Assembly (NCBI RefSeq): GCF_000400465.1
Contig: NW_008806300.1
Location: forward strand, 1 to 64,000
Direction: 5' to 3'
Source of the DNA: Wallemia ichthyophaga EXF-994
Lineage: Eukaryota > Basidiomycota > Wallemiomycetes > Wallemiales > Wallemiaceae
DNA length: 64,000 bases
The stretch's first letter is position 1. Every line of letters starts with the position of its first letter. This document shows, one piece after another, positions 1-10,208 of this stretch. The notes under the pieces are model-generated. The model made no database searches and was not told the DNA's origin. It worked only from the letters and a program-made list of their open reading frames with translations. A program made the position numbers and the translations under genes.

Positions 1-57
1 TATTATTTGGTATTTATTTATTTATTTAATATTGTGGGTATGTATTTATATTTACAC

Positions 58-140
58 GGAATAGGCAGGATTCGAACCTACCAAGATTAAAAAATCTAAA
101 CAGATAGCAACTGTTTTACCTTACCGATGGAGACTATTCC
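58..140 (-). tRNA. trnS(gcu): tRNA-Ser(GCU)
   Basis: Folds on the minus strand with a 7-bp acceptor stem (GGAATAG/CTATTCC), a T arm with loop TTCGAAT, an extra (long) variable arm typical of serine tRNAs, and anticodon loop TTGCTAT giving GCU. It is divergent from nad4, so the 170-bp spacer between them probably holds the start of the nad4 transcript. Confidence 0.88.
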
Positions 141-227
141 TTAAATTTAATTATTTCCTTTAATAAAACAGTAATATATAATAAATAAATATAAAACAAT
201 TATATAAAAATCTAAAAAATACTATAA

Positions 228-240
228 TTATAGGTAATAA
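228..240 (+). promoter_or_regulatory. Promoter-like box TTATAGGTAATAA upstream of nad4
   Basis: One of about 20 copies of a WTAWAGGTAAT box lying 5' of transcription units in this window. It resembles the yeast mitochondrial nonanucleotide promoter ATATAAGTA. The role is inferred from recurrence and position only. Confidence 0.5.
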
Positions 241-311
241 GTTAAATGATTATCTTTTATTAATAAGATATTCAATGGAAATTCGCAATTATTTTTATAA
301 TAAATATAAAT

Positions 312-1772
312 ATGATTTTAAGTCTAATTTTAATTCCTTTAGTTACATGTTTTTTTATTTCAGTTAATAATGAAAGTGGAACTAATAACAAATCTAATGT
401 ATTTAGTACTAATCCTTTTGTTCTAGCATTAGTAGGAACAGTAATCACATTTGTATTATCATTATACTTATTTGTACAATTTGATAATAGTCATGTAGGT
501 TATCAATTTGTTTCTCAAATTTTTGATACTAGTTTCTGTAGTTTTCATTTTGGTATTGACGGTTTAAGTCTTTATTTTGTATTATTAACTACATTTACTA
601 TGCCTATCTCTATTTTAGCATCATGGACTAATATTAAATTTAAAGCTAAATATTACCTAATTTTATTACTAATTTTAGAATCTTTATTAATTGCTGTTTT
701 CACAGTTAGTGATCTAATTTTATTCTATGTTTTCTTCGAATCAGTACTTATCCCATTATTCCTTATTGTAGGAATCTGGGGAGGTAATAACAGAATTAGA
801 GCATCATTCTTATTATTCTTATACACATTAGGAGGATCACTATTTATGTTATTATCAATTTTAACTATTAATAATAATTTTGGAACAACTGATTTTTCAT
901 ACTTAAGATTACATTCAATTAATTTAGATAGTCAATATATTCTATGGTTAGGTGTATTTATTGGTTTATATATTAAAACACCTTTAATCCCATTTGGACA
1001 TATTTGGTTACCTAGAGCTCACGGTGAAGCACCTGTTGCAGGAAGTATTATTCTTGCCGGATTAATTCTAAAACTTGCAACTTATGGTTATGTAAGAGTA
1101 TTAATTGATTTAATGCCAGAAGCAACAAGTTATTACCAACCTATGATTCAAATGTTAGCTTTAATTACAGTTATTTATGCATCATTCTCATGTATGAGAC
1201 AACAAGATAGTAAAAGTTTTATTGCTATGAGTTCAGTACAACACCAAGGTATTGTTATTTTAGGATTATTTAGTAATAATCTAATTGGTATTGAAGGTGC
1301 TATGTTATTATCAATTGCACATGGATTTGTATCCCCTGGATTATTCATGGTAGTAGGAGGAATTTTATATGATAGATTTCATACTCGTGTACTAAGATAC
1401 TACAGGGGACTTACTCTTTATATGCCAGTTACATCTGCCTTATTCTTTGTATTAACACTAGCAAACTGTGGAGTACCATTATCTCTAAATTGGTTAGGAG
1501 AATCATTATCATTAATGGGTATCTTTGGAAAATCAATGGTTGTAGGTACATTAGCAGCCTCGAGTGTTGTATTAGGAGCAGCATATAGTATCTGGTTATT
1601 CTCAAGAATGAGTTTCGGTACTTATAGTAAATACCTAAGCTATATGAAAGATATTAATAGAAGAGAATTTCACGTATTATTACCATTAATTACTATGACT
1701 CTTTTACTAGGAATTTACCCTAATGTTATTCTTGATAACTTACACGTAAGTGTTACAGGTCTATTATACTAA
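312..1772 (+). CDS. nad4: NADH dehydrogenase subunit 4
   Basis: 486-residue inner-membrane subunit of respiratory complex I, in the antiporter-like proton-pumping arm. The sequence is a run of hydrophobic helices with the family signature around residues 222-250 (PLIPFGHIWLPRAHGEAP, then AGSIILAGLILKLATYGY), and a conserved glutamate in FFESVLIPLF near residue 140. Length matches fungal ND4. The first ATG is used; a promoter-like box lies about 75 bp upstream and a C-rich 3' box follows the TAA stop at 1804. It is a single uninterrupted copy, one of the few genes here not touched by the partial duplications. Confidence 0.97.
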   Translation: MILSLILIPLVTCFFISVNNESGTNNKSNVFSTNPFVLALVGTVITFVLSLYLFVQFDNSHVGYQFVSQIFDTSFCSFHFGIDGLSLYFVLLTTFTMPISILASWTNIKFKAKYYLILLLILESLLIAVFTVSDLILFYVFFESVLIPLFLIVGIWGGNNRIRASFLLFLYTLGGSLFMLLSILTINNNFGTTDFSYLRLHSINLDSQYILWLGVFIGLYIKTPLIPFGHIWLPRAHGEAPVAGSIILAGLILKLATYGYVRVLIDLMPEATSYYQPMIQMLALITVIYASFSCMRQQDSKSFIAMSSVQHQGIVILGLFSNNLIGIEGAMLLSIAHGFVSPGLFMVVGGILYDRFHTRVLRYYRGLTLYMPVTSALFFVLTLANCGVPLSLNWLGESLSLMGIFGKSMVVGTLAASSVVLGAAYSIWLFSRMSFGTYSKYLSYMKDINRREFHVLLPLITMTLLLGIYPNVILDNLHVSVTGLLY

Positions 1773-2280
1773 TATAATAACTAATTAACCACTATTATAA
1801 AAATTTAATACCCCTCCCTAATATAATCCAATAACATAACTCTAAAAATAATTTATTATTTCTATTTATAATAAAACTAATACTTTTTTATTCTTATATA
1901 ATAATATATCTAATATATCTAATATATCACTAATATTTTATATATTATTCGTCCATACATTTATTTTAACGTCAATATATACAATATCGTCCTAACATAA
2001 AATTTTATAAGTTAAAACAAACTTAGCATAATCTAATATTATATTAAAATATATATTATAAAGGTAGCTTAATTACGAATTTATTTTATTTTTTTTGAAT
2101 TTCATTTATTATTTTTATTTTTTACTTTTAGGTAATTTTTTTAATTTCTATATGTTATTATTTTTATAATAGCAATTTTTTACGTTGTCATTTAAGTTGT
2201 TGTTTTTACAGCAATAATAGTATAATATTTATCTATTAAATTAGATATCTATATACTATTAGCTATTTTTTATTAAATTT
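1773..2280 (+). other. nad4-cob spacer with three recurring elements
   Basis: This 508-bp AT-rich spacer holds, in order, a C-rich 3' box (1804-1818), a TTCGTCCATACATTTA element (1948-1963), a degenerate AAAGGTAG box near 2060 and a promoter-like CTTTTAGGTAATT box (2125-2137). No ORF or RNA gene is recognisable. From 1778 onward it is repeated exactly at 3587 onward (offset 1809). Confidence 0.7.
1804..1818 (+). terminator. C-rich 3'-end box after nad4
   Basis: TTTAATACCCCTCCC, starting 32 bp after the nad4 stop. Variants of the same box follow most protein genes of the window, which suggests an mRNA 3'-end processing signal. Function is inferred from position and recurrence. Confidence 0.5.
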
Positions 2281-2435
2281 ATGCGTTTACTAAAATCACA
2301 TCCATTATTAAGTTTAGTGAATAGTTACGTTGTTGATTCTCCACAACCAGCTAACATTAGTTACATGTGGAATTTTGGATCACTATTAGCAACTTGTCTT
2401 GGTTTACAATTAGTAACAGGTATCATCCTAGCTAT
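2281..2435 (+). pseudogene. cob: Extra copy of cob exon 1 (truncated gene)
   Basis: Encodes the first 51 codons of cytochrome b ([20 protein letters not shown] and on to TGIILA), then enters intron 1. The intron is interrupted by an inverted fold at 3207, so this copy never reaches exon 2. It is identical to the exon at 4090-4244. If present in the organism it could not make apocytochrome b. Confidence 0.85.
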
Positions 2436-2761
2436 AATTTAGTGTGTAGCTATAAAATATATTCAATAGCTAGATATATATATACAAAGTTTTTAATGGT
2501 ACAATTTTATATTGTTATAATCCGTAAAAATTTGTACAATTAGCTAAATGTGAAACATTTTCAGAGACTATACAATACAATAATATGATATAGTCCGATA
2601 TTATTATATATTTAATAATATAAGTTCACATTATAATAAGAGTGTAGTTTTAGACAATAGTATTCTTCAGTTATTAGTTTTATTTAGTAATTTCGTTCCT
2701 CTCTCATTATTAAATAAAAATTATACAACCAACTCATATAGTAAATCATTTGATGATAAAG

Positions 2762-3175
2762 GTTGGTTTTTACTGGTTTAACTGATGGCGAAGGATATTT
2801 TACAGCTGATATTAACAAGTCTAATACTACTAAATTAGGATAGGACTAAGATTTGGTTTACTAATGCATATTCGTGATATTGAATTACTACTTTCTTTTT
2901 CTGAATATTTAGGAAATATTGGTTATGTTAGAGCTGATCATAATAGAAACCAGGCAGTGTTTAATGTTAGTTCTATTCAAGAACTAGTAATGGTTATTAA
3001 CCATTTTAACAGATATCCATTAGTTACATCTAAATTTCTAGCTTTTTATACTTTTAAATTAATTCATAATATTATTATCACTAAGCAGCATCTAAGTGTA
3101 TCTGGTTTTGTTTTAGTATGTTCTTATATTAACATTTTAAATAAACCGTTATATCCAAAAAACTTGGTGAATTAA
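2762..3175 (+). pseudogene. LAGLIDADG endonuclease remnant, N-terminal half (extra copy)
   Basis: Reading across frames gives a first LAGLIDADG motif ([10 protein letters not shown] near 2775) and then an open stretch from 2864 ([20 protein letters not shown] ... [16 protein letters not shown]), the typical fold of the first domain of group I intron endonucleases. A frameshift near 2765 and in-frame stops near 2840 separate motif and body. The same remnant recurs inverted at 3238-3549 and directly at 4571-4984. Confidence 0.75.
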
Positions 3176-3588
3176 CTAATGCTTTTGGTTGTTTATATGA
3201 TGTTGTACAACATCATATAAACAACCAAAAGCATTAGTTAATTCACCAAGTTTTTTGGATATAACGGTTTATTTAAAATGTTAATATAAGAACATACTAA
3301 AACAAAACCAGATACACTTAGATGCTGCTTAGTGATAATAATATTATGAATTAATTTAAAAGTATAAAAAGCTAGAAATTTAGATGTAACTAATGGATAT
3401 CTGTTAAAATGGTTAATAACCATTACTAGTTCTTGAATAGAACTAACATTAAACACTGCCTGGTTTCTATTATGATCAGCTCTAACATAACCAATATTTC
3501 CTAAATATTCAGAAAAAGAAAGTAGTAATTCAATATCACGAATATGCATTAGTAAACCAAATCTTAGTCCTATCCTAATTTAGTAGTA
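2825..3588. repeat. Perfect 764-bp palindrome
   Basis: Two 382-bp arms meet between 3206 and 3207 with no spacer. Arm 2 is the exact reverse complement of arm 1. The centre coincides with a 26-nt palindrome that is natural in this intron (present also at 5003-5028). The arm ends at 3588 and the sequence jumps back to the 1778 spacer with a 2-bp overlap (TA). Confidence 0.95.
3238..3549 (-). pseudogene. Inverted copy of the LAGLIDADG remnant body
   Basis: Minus-strand open frame of 103 residues identical to the one at 2864-3175. It exists only because it lies in the second arm of the 764-bp palindrome. Confidence 0.85.
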
Positions 3589-5028
3589 ACTAATTAACCA
3601 CTATTATAAAAATTTAATACCCCTCCCTAATATAATCCAATAACATAACTCTAAAAATAATTTATTATTTCTATTTATAATAAAACTAATACTTTTTTAT
3701 TCTTATATAATAATATATCTAATATATCTAATATATCACTAATATTTTATATATTATTCGTCCATACATTTATTTTAACGTCAATATATACAATATCGTC
3801 CTAACATAAAATTTTATAAGTTAAAACAAACTTAGCATAATCTAATATTATATTAAAATATATATTATAAAGGTAGCTTAATTACGAATTTATTTTATTT
3901 TTTTTGAATTTCATTTATTATTTTTATTTTTTACTTTTAGGTAATTTTTTTAATTTCTATATGTTATTATTTTTATAATAGCAATTTTTTACGTTGTCAT
4001 TTAAGTTGTTGTTTTTACAGCAATAATAGTATAATATTTATCTATTAAATTAGATATCTATATACTATTAGCTATTTTTTATTAAATTTATGCGTTTACT
4101 AAAATCACATCCATTATTAAGTTTAGTGAATAGTTACGTTGTTGATTCTCCACAACCAGCTAACATTAGTTACATGTGGAATTTTGGATCACTATTAGCA
4201 ACTTGTCTTGGTTTACAATTAGTAACAGGTATCATCCTAGCTATAATTTAGTGTGTAGCTATAAAATATATTCAATAGCTAGATATATATATACAAAGTT
4301 TTTAATGGTACAATTTTATATTGTTATAATCCGTAAAAATTTGTACAATTAGCTAAATGTGAAACATTTTCAGAGACTATACAATACAATAATATGATAT
4401 AGTCCGATATTATTATATATTTAATAATATAAGTTCACATTATAATAAGAGTGTAGTTTTAGACAATAGTATTCTTCAGTTATTAGTTTTATTTAGTAAT
4501 TTCGTTCCTCTCTCATTATTAAATAAAAATTATACAACCAACTCATATAGTAAATCATTTGATGATAAAGGTTGGTTTTTACTGGTTTAACTGATGGCGA
4601 AGGATATTTTACAGCTGATATTAACAAGTCTAATACTACTAAATTAGGATAGGACTAAGATTTGGTTTACTAATGCATATTCGTGATATTGAATTACTAC
4701 TTTCTTTTTCTGAATATTTAGGAAATATTGGTTATGTTAGAGCTGATCATAATAGAAACCAGGCAGTGTTTAATGTTAGTTCTATTCAAGAACTAGTAAT
4801 GGTTATTAACCATTTTAACAGATATCCATTAGTTACATCTAAATTTCTAGCTTTTTATACTTTTAAATTAATTCATAATATTATTATCACTAAGCAGCAT
4901 CTAAGTGTATCTGGTTTTGTTTTAGTATGTTCTTATATTAACATTTTAAATAAACCGTTATATCCAAAAAACTTGGTGAATTAACTAATGCTTTTGGTTG
5001 TTTATATGATGTTGTACAACATCATATA
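3587..5028 (+). repeat. Direct repeat copy 2 (continues into intact cob)
   Basis: Same content as 1778-3219 (offset 1809): spacer, cob exon 1 and the first part of intron 1. This copy continues past the 26-nt palindrome into unique intron sequence and exon 2, so it is the functional path. Confidence 0.93.
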
Positions 5029-8000
5029 TCTTAGGTAAAGTAAATCCATTCTGGCTTCTTTGTAGGTGAAGGTTGTCTTACTTTTCGTAAACAATATAGA
5101 CCTCGGGTGTTAATTATGATATTTGGTTGATGGCTGAAATTGGTCAATTAACTAAAGACTTATATGTTTTAGAAGCTATTCGTGACCTATTAGGATTTGG
5201 TAAAATTTACCATGAAAATAAACGTGGCTTATCTAAAATTAGATTTGATTCATCAGAATCATTAACATCTTTTATCCAGTTTTTACATGAATATCCTCTA
5301 ACAGGATTCAAACGTAAACAATTTGGATTAAAGCATTCAAATTAATTACGGAAATGCCTAAATCTGTTGAAAGAGAAGCATTACTTTTGGATATTCTGGG
5401 TCAATTGTCAGGTCTTACTAAGTCTTAAATTTTACTTAGAATTATTATTATTATCTTTATTAATTTTTAATACCCCTTACTTATCATTTATCCTATCTTA
5501 TTATAATAGAACTAATGGCACTACACACCTAACGTAGACTTAGCATTCATTAGTGTAGAGCATATTATGAGAGATGTTAACTACGGTTGGTTACTAAGAT
5601 ACATGCATGCTAATGGTGCTTCTTTCTTCTTCATTTTTGTATACTTACACATTGGAAGAGGATTATACTACGGATCATACAGAGCTCCTAGAACACTTGT
5701 ATGGAGTATTGGAGTAATTATCTTCATCCTTATGATGGCTACAGCCTTCTTGGGTTTAACAAATATTAGCCCAACATGTCAATTAATGGTCATTACTATG
5801 GTATATTTAGTTCTGTTATCTAACTACTTTTCAAACACTAATATTACGGATTCTGGTTTGGTAAAACTATTAAATAATTTTAACTTAAAACCTGTAATTG
5901 TTATTGATAATCTACAGGAATTATCTACTAAAGTTATGGCACCTAAACTATTAAGAGACCTAGGTGGTATTTATTTAATTTATAATAAAATCACTGGTGA
6001 AAAATATGTCGGAAGTGCTATTGTAGGTAATTTATACAAAAGATTTTATAAACATTTATATGGTGGGCAAGGAAATAGACTAGTCAAAGAGGCTGTAGAT
6101 CAACATGGTCTATAAAACTTTGTATTCATGCAACTAAAATCAGTTGATGCTGATCCTCTTAGTGGAGAAACAGATAAACATTTCTTACTAGAAAATTATT
6201 TTTTAGAATTATTTAAACCGGAATATAATATTGCAACATTATCTCAAAATACATACGGATATCATCACACAGAAGAAACAAAACAAAAAATGCGTGATAA
6301 TTATTCTAATGAGAGAAGAGAACAAATTGGTTCATTAAACAGAGGTAAAAATTTATCTGATGAAACAAGAGAAAAAGTAAGACAAGCTGCTTAGGGCCTA
6401 TGTCTGAAGAACATAAACAAAAATCTATTTCAAATGAAAGACCTCTTTTAATTACTGATATTTCTGATACATCTTTCTCAAAAGCTATCTTTATGAGTAA
6501 CATTCTTGTTGCTGCTAATCATATTGGTTGCGATGATAAAACTATCAGAAGAGCTCTTAAAGCAAATGGTGTTGTTAAGAAACAGTGGTTAGTTAAGGAT
6601 TATTTACATTGTTAGCTGTTTTTGGCATAGTCATAGTTTTTATTATATAAATTTCAAAACCCCTCTAAGCAACTTACACAAGAAAATTAGAGTGTATAAC
6701 TAAAAACTATTAATACTTACAAAGTATTGAATCGTTTACATATATTTACGATTTGGCGATACTAGTGAATACGGTTAAAGATAAAAGTTATTTATCCAGA
6801 CCGTCGGTTTTGTGTAAAATCGCTACAGACTGGGTCACTAGTAGGTGTCTGAAATGACGCTTAATGTACAGTCGAGTTTCCGCATATTATATATATATGT
6901 TCAAGGCCCAGAATGACGTTTATTTATGTTAATAGCATGATTTACTGACTGGGTACAACTACTACTAATAATAACTTAAAATATTGGTAGAAGGGAAATT
7001 GTATGTTCTTCCTTATGGGCAGATGTCTCTATGGGGTGCTACAGTAATTACTAACTTACTTAGTGCGATCCCTTGGCTAGGAAGCCCATTAGTAGAATTC
7101 GTTTCAAATTTTATTTACTTTGACTTATTTAGTTTTACTATTCTTTTATTTTCCTTAATTGGAACTCACAGACTTAAAAGAAAATTAGTAGATTCTAGAG
7201 TTAAAGAATTATTAAGTATTTCACCAAAATTCTTAGCATTATTTGCTGGATTTGTAGATGGTGATGGTTATATTGCTACTATCCAAAGACGTGGTTATGT
7301 AGAGTGTTATTTAGCTATCGAGGTAGGTATTGTTGATATGTCAACTTTAAACTATTTCAGAGAAGTTTTAGGTGTTGGTAAAGTTAAACATGTTCAAAGA
7401 GCTTCAAGAAATGATACTGCTTTGTACACTGTTAATTTAACTGATTTAATTAATACTATTGTTCCTCTATTTGTTTACCATCAGATTACTTTTTTAACTT
7501 CTACAAGACGTCATCAATATAACAGACTATTATATGTTATTGAAAATGGTATCAAAAATTACGATGATTTACCAGAAAATCCTCCTATTTCTCAATACTT
7601 ATTTCTTAATGAAATTGTTCCTTCAAACTATTTAGCTATTTCATTCTTTGATAGTTGGATTGTTGGGTTTATTATGGCAGATGGTAGTTTCAGTTACACA
7701 GAAAACATGAAATCAGCAAATTTCTCCATTAAACAAAGAACTCAACAAGGTTTATTGGAAGCTATTCTATTAAGATTAGGTTCTTCACGTAATTTAACTA
7801 TTATTCCGGAAATCGGTAATTGGCAAGAAAGACAATTACTTATGGTTTCATCAATTACAGATATTCAGGCTGTTATTAATTTCTTTTCATTCTCGGACGT
7901 TCACCCTCTTATTGGAGACAAAGCCGAATCTTACAAAAGATGGCTGATTGCTCTAAGGGATAGTAGTCGTTATGGAAGTTTAAATTTCCCACCTATTGAC

Positions 8001-9969
8001 TAATTTTTATAACCTTATAATACCTTATACCCCTCCCGGAACGAATTATAAACTATTATATGCTAGAAATAAATTATGAATTATATAGTACATTAAGATG
8101 TAATAATCTATATAAAATTATAACTAGCAAATTTATTATAAATTTCAAAGAATATACATGTTTTCATTTAAAATGAATGAGATATTCTATTCTTGCATTA
8201 TATTATAACTTGCAAGACAATGGGGGAGGCTTTAGTGTTAATAATGCTACTCTAAATAGATTCTTCAGTCTTCACTACTTATTACCATTTGTATTAGCCG
8301 CATTAGCAATTATGCATATGATGGCATTACATACACACGGTTCATCAAACCCAACAGGTGTAAGTGCTAACAGTGACAGATTAGCAATGCACCCATACTT
8401 CACGTTCAAAGACTTAGTGACTATTTTTCTATTCTTCTTAGTATTCTCACTATTTGTATTCTACGCACCTAATAAACTAGGTTTTATCGGCCTAAATAAC
8501 AATAATGTTATTGATATCAATTTTACTAAAATTATGGAACTAGTATTACTACTCTTAGTTTTTACTAAACCATATGGAATTCCCAATTCCTCAGAGACTT
8601 TACTTAAAAGTACTTCTTTAATTTCTAAAGATCCATATCCTGATAGTAGTCAATTTTATTTTTGGCTAGCTGGTTTAATTGATGGTGATGGTTATTTAGG
8701 TGTATATAGTAATGGAACACCATCAGGTGAGATCACCCTTGGTGAACATGATTTATCTACTTTAGAATATATTAGAAACAAAATCGGTGGAAATCTTGGT
8801 AAACGTACAGGTAAAAGAGCCTGGCGTTGGAGATCTTCAGCTAAAAGAGTATTATTACCCTTGGTTCAAAATCTAAACGGTAAACTACTTTTAAGTTCTA
8901 AACATGATCAATTAATCACTTTATTCTCACACTTTAATCTTCCAAATCCTATTACAAATAATTTATTGTCTTCTAACACAGCTTGGTTATCAGGATTTTT
9001 TGATGCTGAAGGATACCTATCTATTAGAAATATCAGTACTTTAACCTTAAGTATTGGTCAAAAAGATAGAAATATTCTTCAAAATATTGTCGATGTGTTC
9101 AAAGTAGGTACTATCTACCATGACATTTCAAGTGATACTTATAATTATGTAATTACAGACTAAAATAGCCTGTTGGTGCTAATTAATTATTTTGACAAAT
9201 ATCCATTATTAACTTCTAAATCATCGGATCTAGAAATGATCAAGAAACTTGCACTAATGAAAGTTAATAAAGAGCACTTACAAAAACACCCTTGCCATGA
9301 TTATTTTTATCAATTAGTGCAGGAATTCAAAGACAGGAACAAAACAAAGTCCTAAATCAAAATAAATAATTATTTTGATTTACAGCACCCTGACAACTAC
9401 ATCCCAGCTAACCCTATGAGTACACCAGCATCAATTGTACCTGAATGGTAAATCTAACGTAATAAAAAATTTATGTGCCATTCTAAAACTAAAATATATG
9501 CTAGAACTGTTAAATGTTTTGTACTAATAATATGTAAGAATCAAAACTATAGAGCAGTATCAGCAAATTTATCAATTTCAGAGACTATAATAAAATTTAG
9601 TCCTTTATAAACTTATTTAAAGTTTAATATTTTGACCTATTACCATTCTATGCTATTCTAAGATCTATCCCGAACAAATTGTTAGGAGTGCTAGCAATGT
9701 TTGGTTCTCTGCTAATCTTATTGGCAATGCCTATTTTAGATACTTCTAGAGTTAGAGGTGCTCAGTTTAGACCATTCATGAGAATTGCTTTCTGGTTATT
9801 TGTAGCTAACCTACTTATCTTGGGATTCATCGGGGGAGAACACCCTGAAGACCCATACATCGGAGTAGGAGCTGCAAGTACAGCCTTTTATTTCGGATGG
9901 TTCTTATTCATCGTGCCTGCGATTGGTGTGTTAGAAAACACATTAGCTGATCTAGGAAGTAACAAATAA
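4090..9969 (+). CDS. cob: Apocytochrome b, six exons
   Basis: Core subunit of complex III; binds hemes bL and bH and the quinol sites. Exons read from protein continuity and group I splice rules (exon ends in T, intron ends in G): 4090-4244, 5518-5755, 7002-7104, 8223-8482, 9386-9449, 9635-9969. They join in frame to 384 residues, the usual length. Heme histidines lie in exon 2 ([20 protein letters not shown]) and exon 4 ([14 protein letters not shown]); PEWY spans the exon 5/6 junction. At intron 1 the exon end pairs with GTAGCT in the intron, giving the expected U-G pair at the splice site. A C-rich 3' box follows at 9991. Confidence 0.93.
4245..5517 (+). mobile_element. cob intron 1 (group I) with decayed LAGLIDADG gene
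   Basis: Intron inserted within the MHYTPN codon context of cob. The P1 helix is visible (AGCTAT with GTAGCT, U-G at the cut), as is the core TTCAGAGACTATA followed by GATATAGTCC. It holds both halves of a broken two-domain LAGLIDADG endonuclease: an N-terminal half (4571-4984) and a C-terminal half (about 5050-5345), separated by frameshifts and stops. A C-rich box (5465-5479) follows the dead ORF. Confidence 0.85.
4571..5345 (+). pseudogene. Decayed two-domain LAGLIDADG homing endonuclease in cob intron 1
   Basis: First domain: motif [10 protein letters not shown], then [16 protein letters not shown] to [16 protein letters not shown] (4673-4984 open). Second domain: broken start near 5045-5125 (NPFW then stops), then an open 72-residue stretch at 5127-5345 ([20 protein letters not shown] ... 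[18 protein letters not shown]), the usual LAGLIDADG C-terminal ending. At least two frameshifts and several stops make it non-functional. Confidence 0.78.
5756..6615 (+). pseudogene. GIY-YIG homing endonuclease, broken, fused in frame to cob exon 2
   Basis: The reading frame continues from exon 2 into the intron. The catalytic domain shows [19 protein letters not shown], then a TAA codon in HGL-stop-NFVF at about 6113, where the family has a sense codon. NUMOD3-like repeats ([34 protein letters not shown]) follow, then a frameshift near 6393 (consistent with loss of one T) and a NUMOD1-like tail (6400-6615, [20 protein letters not shown]). One nonsense codon plus one frameshift: almost certainly inactive. 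Confidence 0.82.
5756..7001 (+). mobile_element. cob intron 2 (group I) with decayed GIY-YIG gene
   Basis: Splits cob after FLG and before YVLPYG. The 3' part (about 6735-6905) has a core of a different family from the mini-introns here: AATACGGTTAAAGATA, then GACCGTCGGTT, CAGACTGGGTCACTAG and GTACAGTCGA. The same core recurs in cox1 intron 6. The 5' part carries an endonuclease reading frame continuous with exon 2. A C-rich box variant (AAACCCCTCTA, 6657-6667) follows the ORF. Confidence 0.85.
7105..8003 (+). CDS. LAGLIDADG homing endonuclease/maturase (cob intron 3), intact
   Basis: The open frame is continuous with cob exon 3 (frame open from 6984), so the protein would be made as a fusion and cleaved, as is usual for fungal intron ORFs. 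It has two LAGLIDADG motifs: [12 protein letters not shown] (about 90 residues into the frame) and [12 protein letters not shown] (about residue 225), each with an acidic metal-binding residue. The C-terminal part ends [20 protein letters not shown], typical of the family. It cuts intronless cob DNA or aids splicing in known relatives; which activity applies here is not visible. No frame damage. Confidence 0.88.
7105..8222 (+). mobile_element. cob intron 3 (group I) with intact LAGLIDADG gene
   Basis: Interrupts cob in the EF(V)WGGF motif; exon 3 ends GTTT and exon 4 begins at the GGGGAGGC string, restoring VWGGF. The endonuclease frame runs on from exon 3 to 8003, followed by a C-rich box (8025-8037) and about 185 bp of intron 3' core. 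Confidence 0.85.
8483..9355 (+). pseudogene. LAGLIDADG homing endonuclease (cob intron 4) with one nonsense codon
   Basis: In frame with exon 4. Two motifs are visible: [16 protein letters not shown] and [16 protein letters not shown]. The frame stops at TAA (9161-9163) in VITD[24 protein letters not shown]; the family normally has a sense codon there and the same frame then reads on to 9355. A single base change (for example AAA to TAA) would explain it. The loss of the last 60 residues probably inactivates the protein, though readthrough cannot be excluded. Confidence 0.8.
8483..9385 (+). mobile_element. cob intron 4 (group I) with LAGLIDADG gene
   Basis: Interrupts cob between NKLG and HPDNY. 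The endonuclease frame continues from exon 4. The intron ends TTTACAG before CACCCT. Confidence 0.83.
9450..9634 (+). ncRNA. cob intron 5, 185-bp ORF-less group I intron
   Basis: Splits the tyrosine codon of PEWY (exon 5 ends TGGT, exon 6 begins ACCTATTACC). Core TTTCAGAGACTATA followed by TTTAGTCC identifies it as one of the very small group I introns that recur in cox1, cox2 and cox3. No coding capacity. Confidence 0.82.
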
Positions 9970-10156
9970 TATTTATAACCCTTTAAAACTTTTAATACCC
10001 CTCCCTGAATTATAATTATAAATTATAAAATTAAACCAATAATTACATATTTTTTTTAATGGTCATCCATACATTATATAATTAAGTAATAAAAAAATTA
10101 GTAAAAAAGTGTATATTTATGAAATAATATAAATTATCAAAAAATATAGGTAATAT
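9970..10156 (+). promoter_or_regulatory. cob-rns spacer: C-rich box, GTCATCCATACATTA element, promoter-like box
   Basis: Three elements occur in order: TTTAATACCCCTCCC (9991-10005) after cob; GGTCATCCATACATTA (10061-10076); AATATAGGTAATA (10143-10155) ending at the start of rns. The last position suits a transcription start at the rRNA 5' end. All roles are inferred. Confidence 0.5.
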
Positions 10157-10208
10157 TGAAGAGTAATTTATTTACTTAAGAAGATTATTAAGGATATTAA
10201 TAATTGAG

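Larger units (their letters stand above)
1778..3219 (+). repeat. Direct repeat copy 1 (nad4-cob spacer, cob exon 1, intron 1 part)
   Basis: Identical where compared to 3587-5028 (offset 1809). The downstream continuation into the rest of cob exists only after copy 2, so copy 1 is the extra one. Its right end falls on a natural 26-nt palindrome, from which the sequence folds back on itself. Confidence 0.93.

Noticed and set aside
6735-6905. Group II intron domain V in cob intron 2 or cox1 intron 6
   Set aside because: No GTGCG-type 5' end, no domain V hairpin and no AY 3' end; exon ends fit the group I T/G rule.
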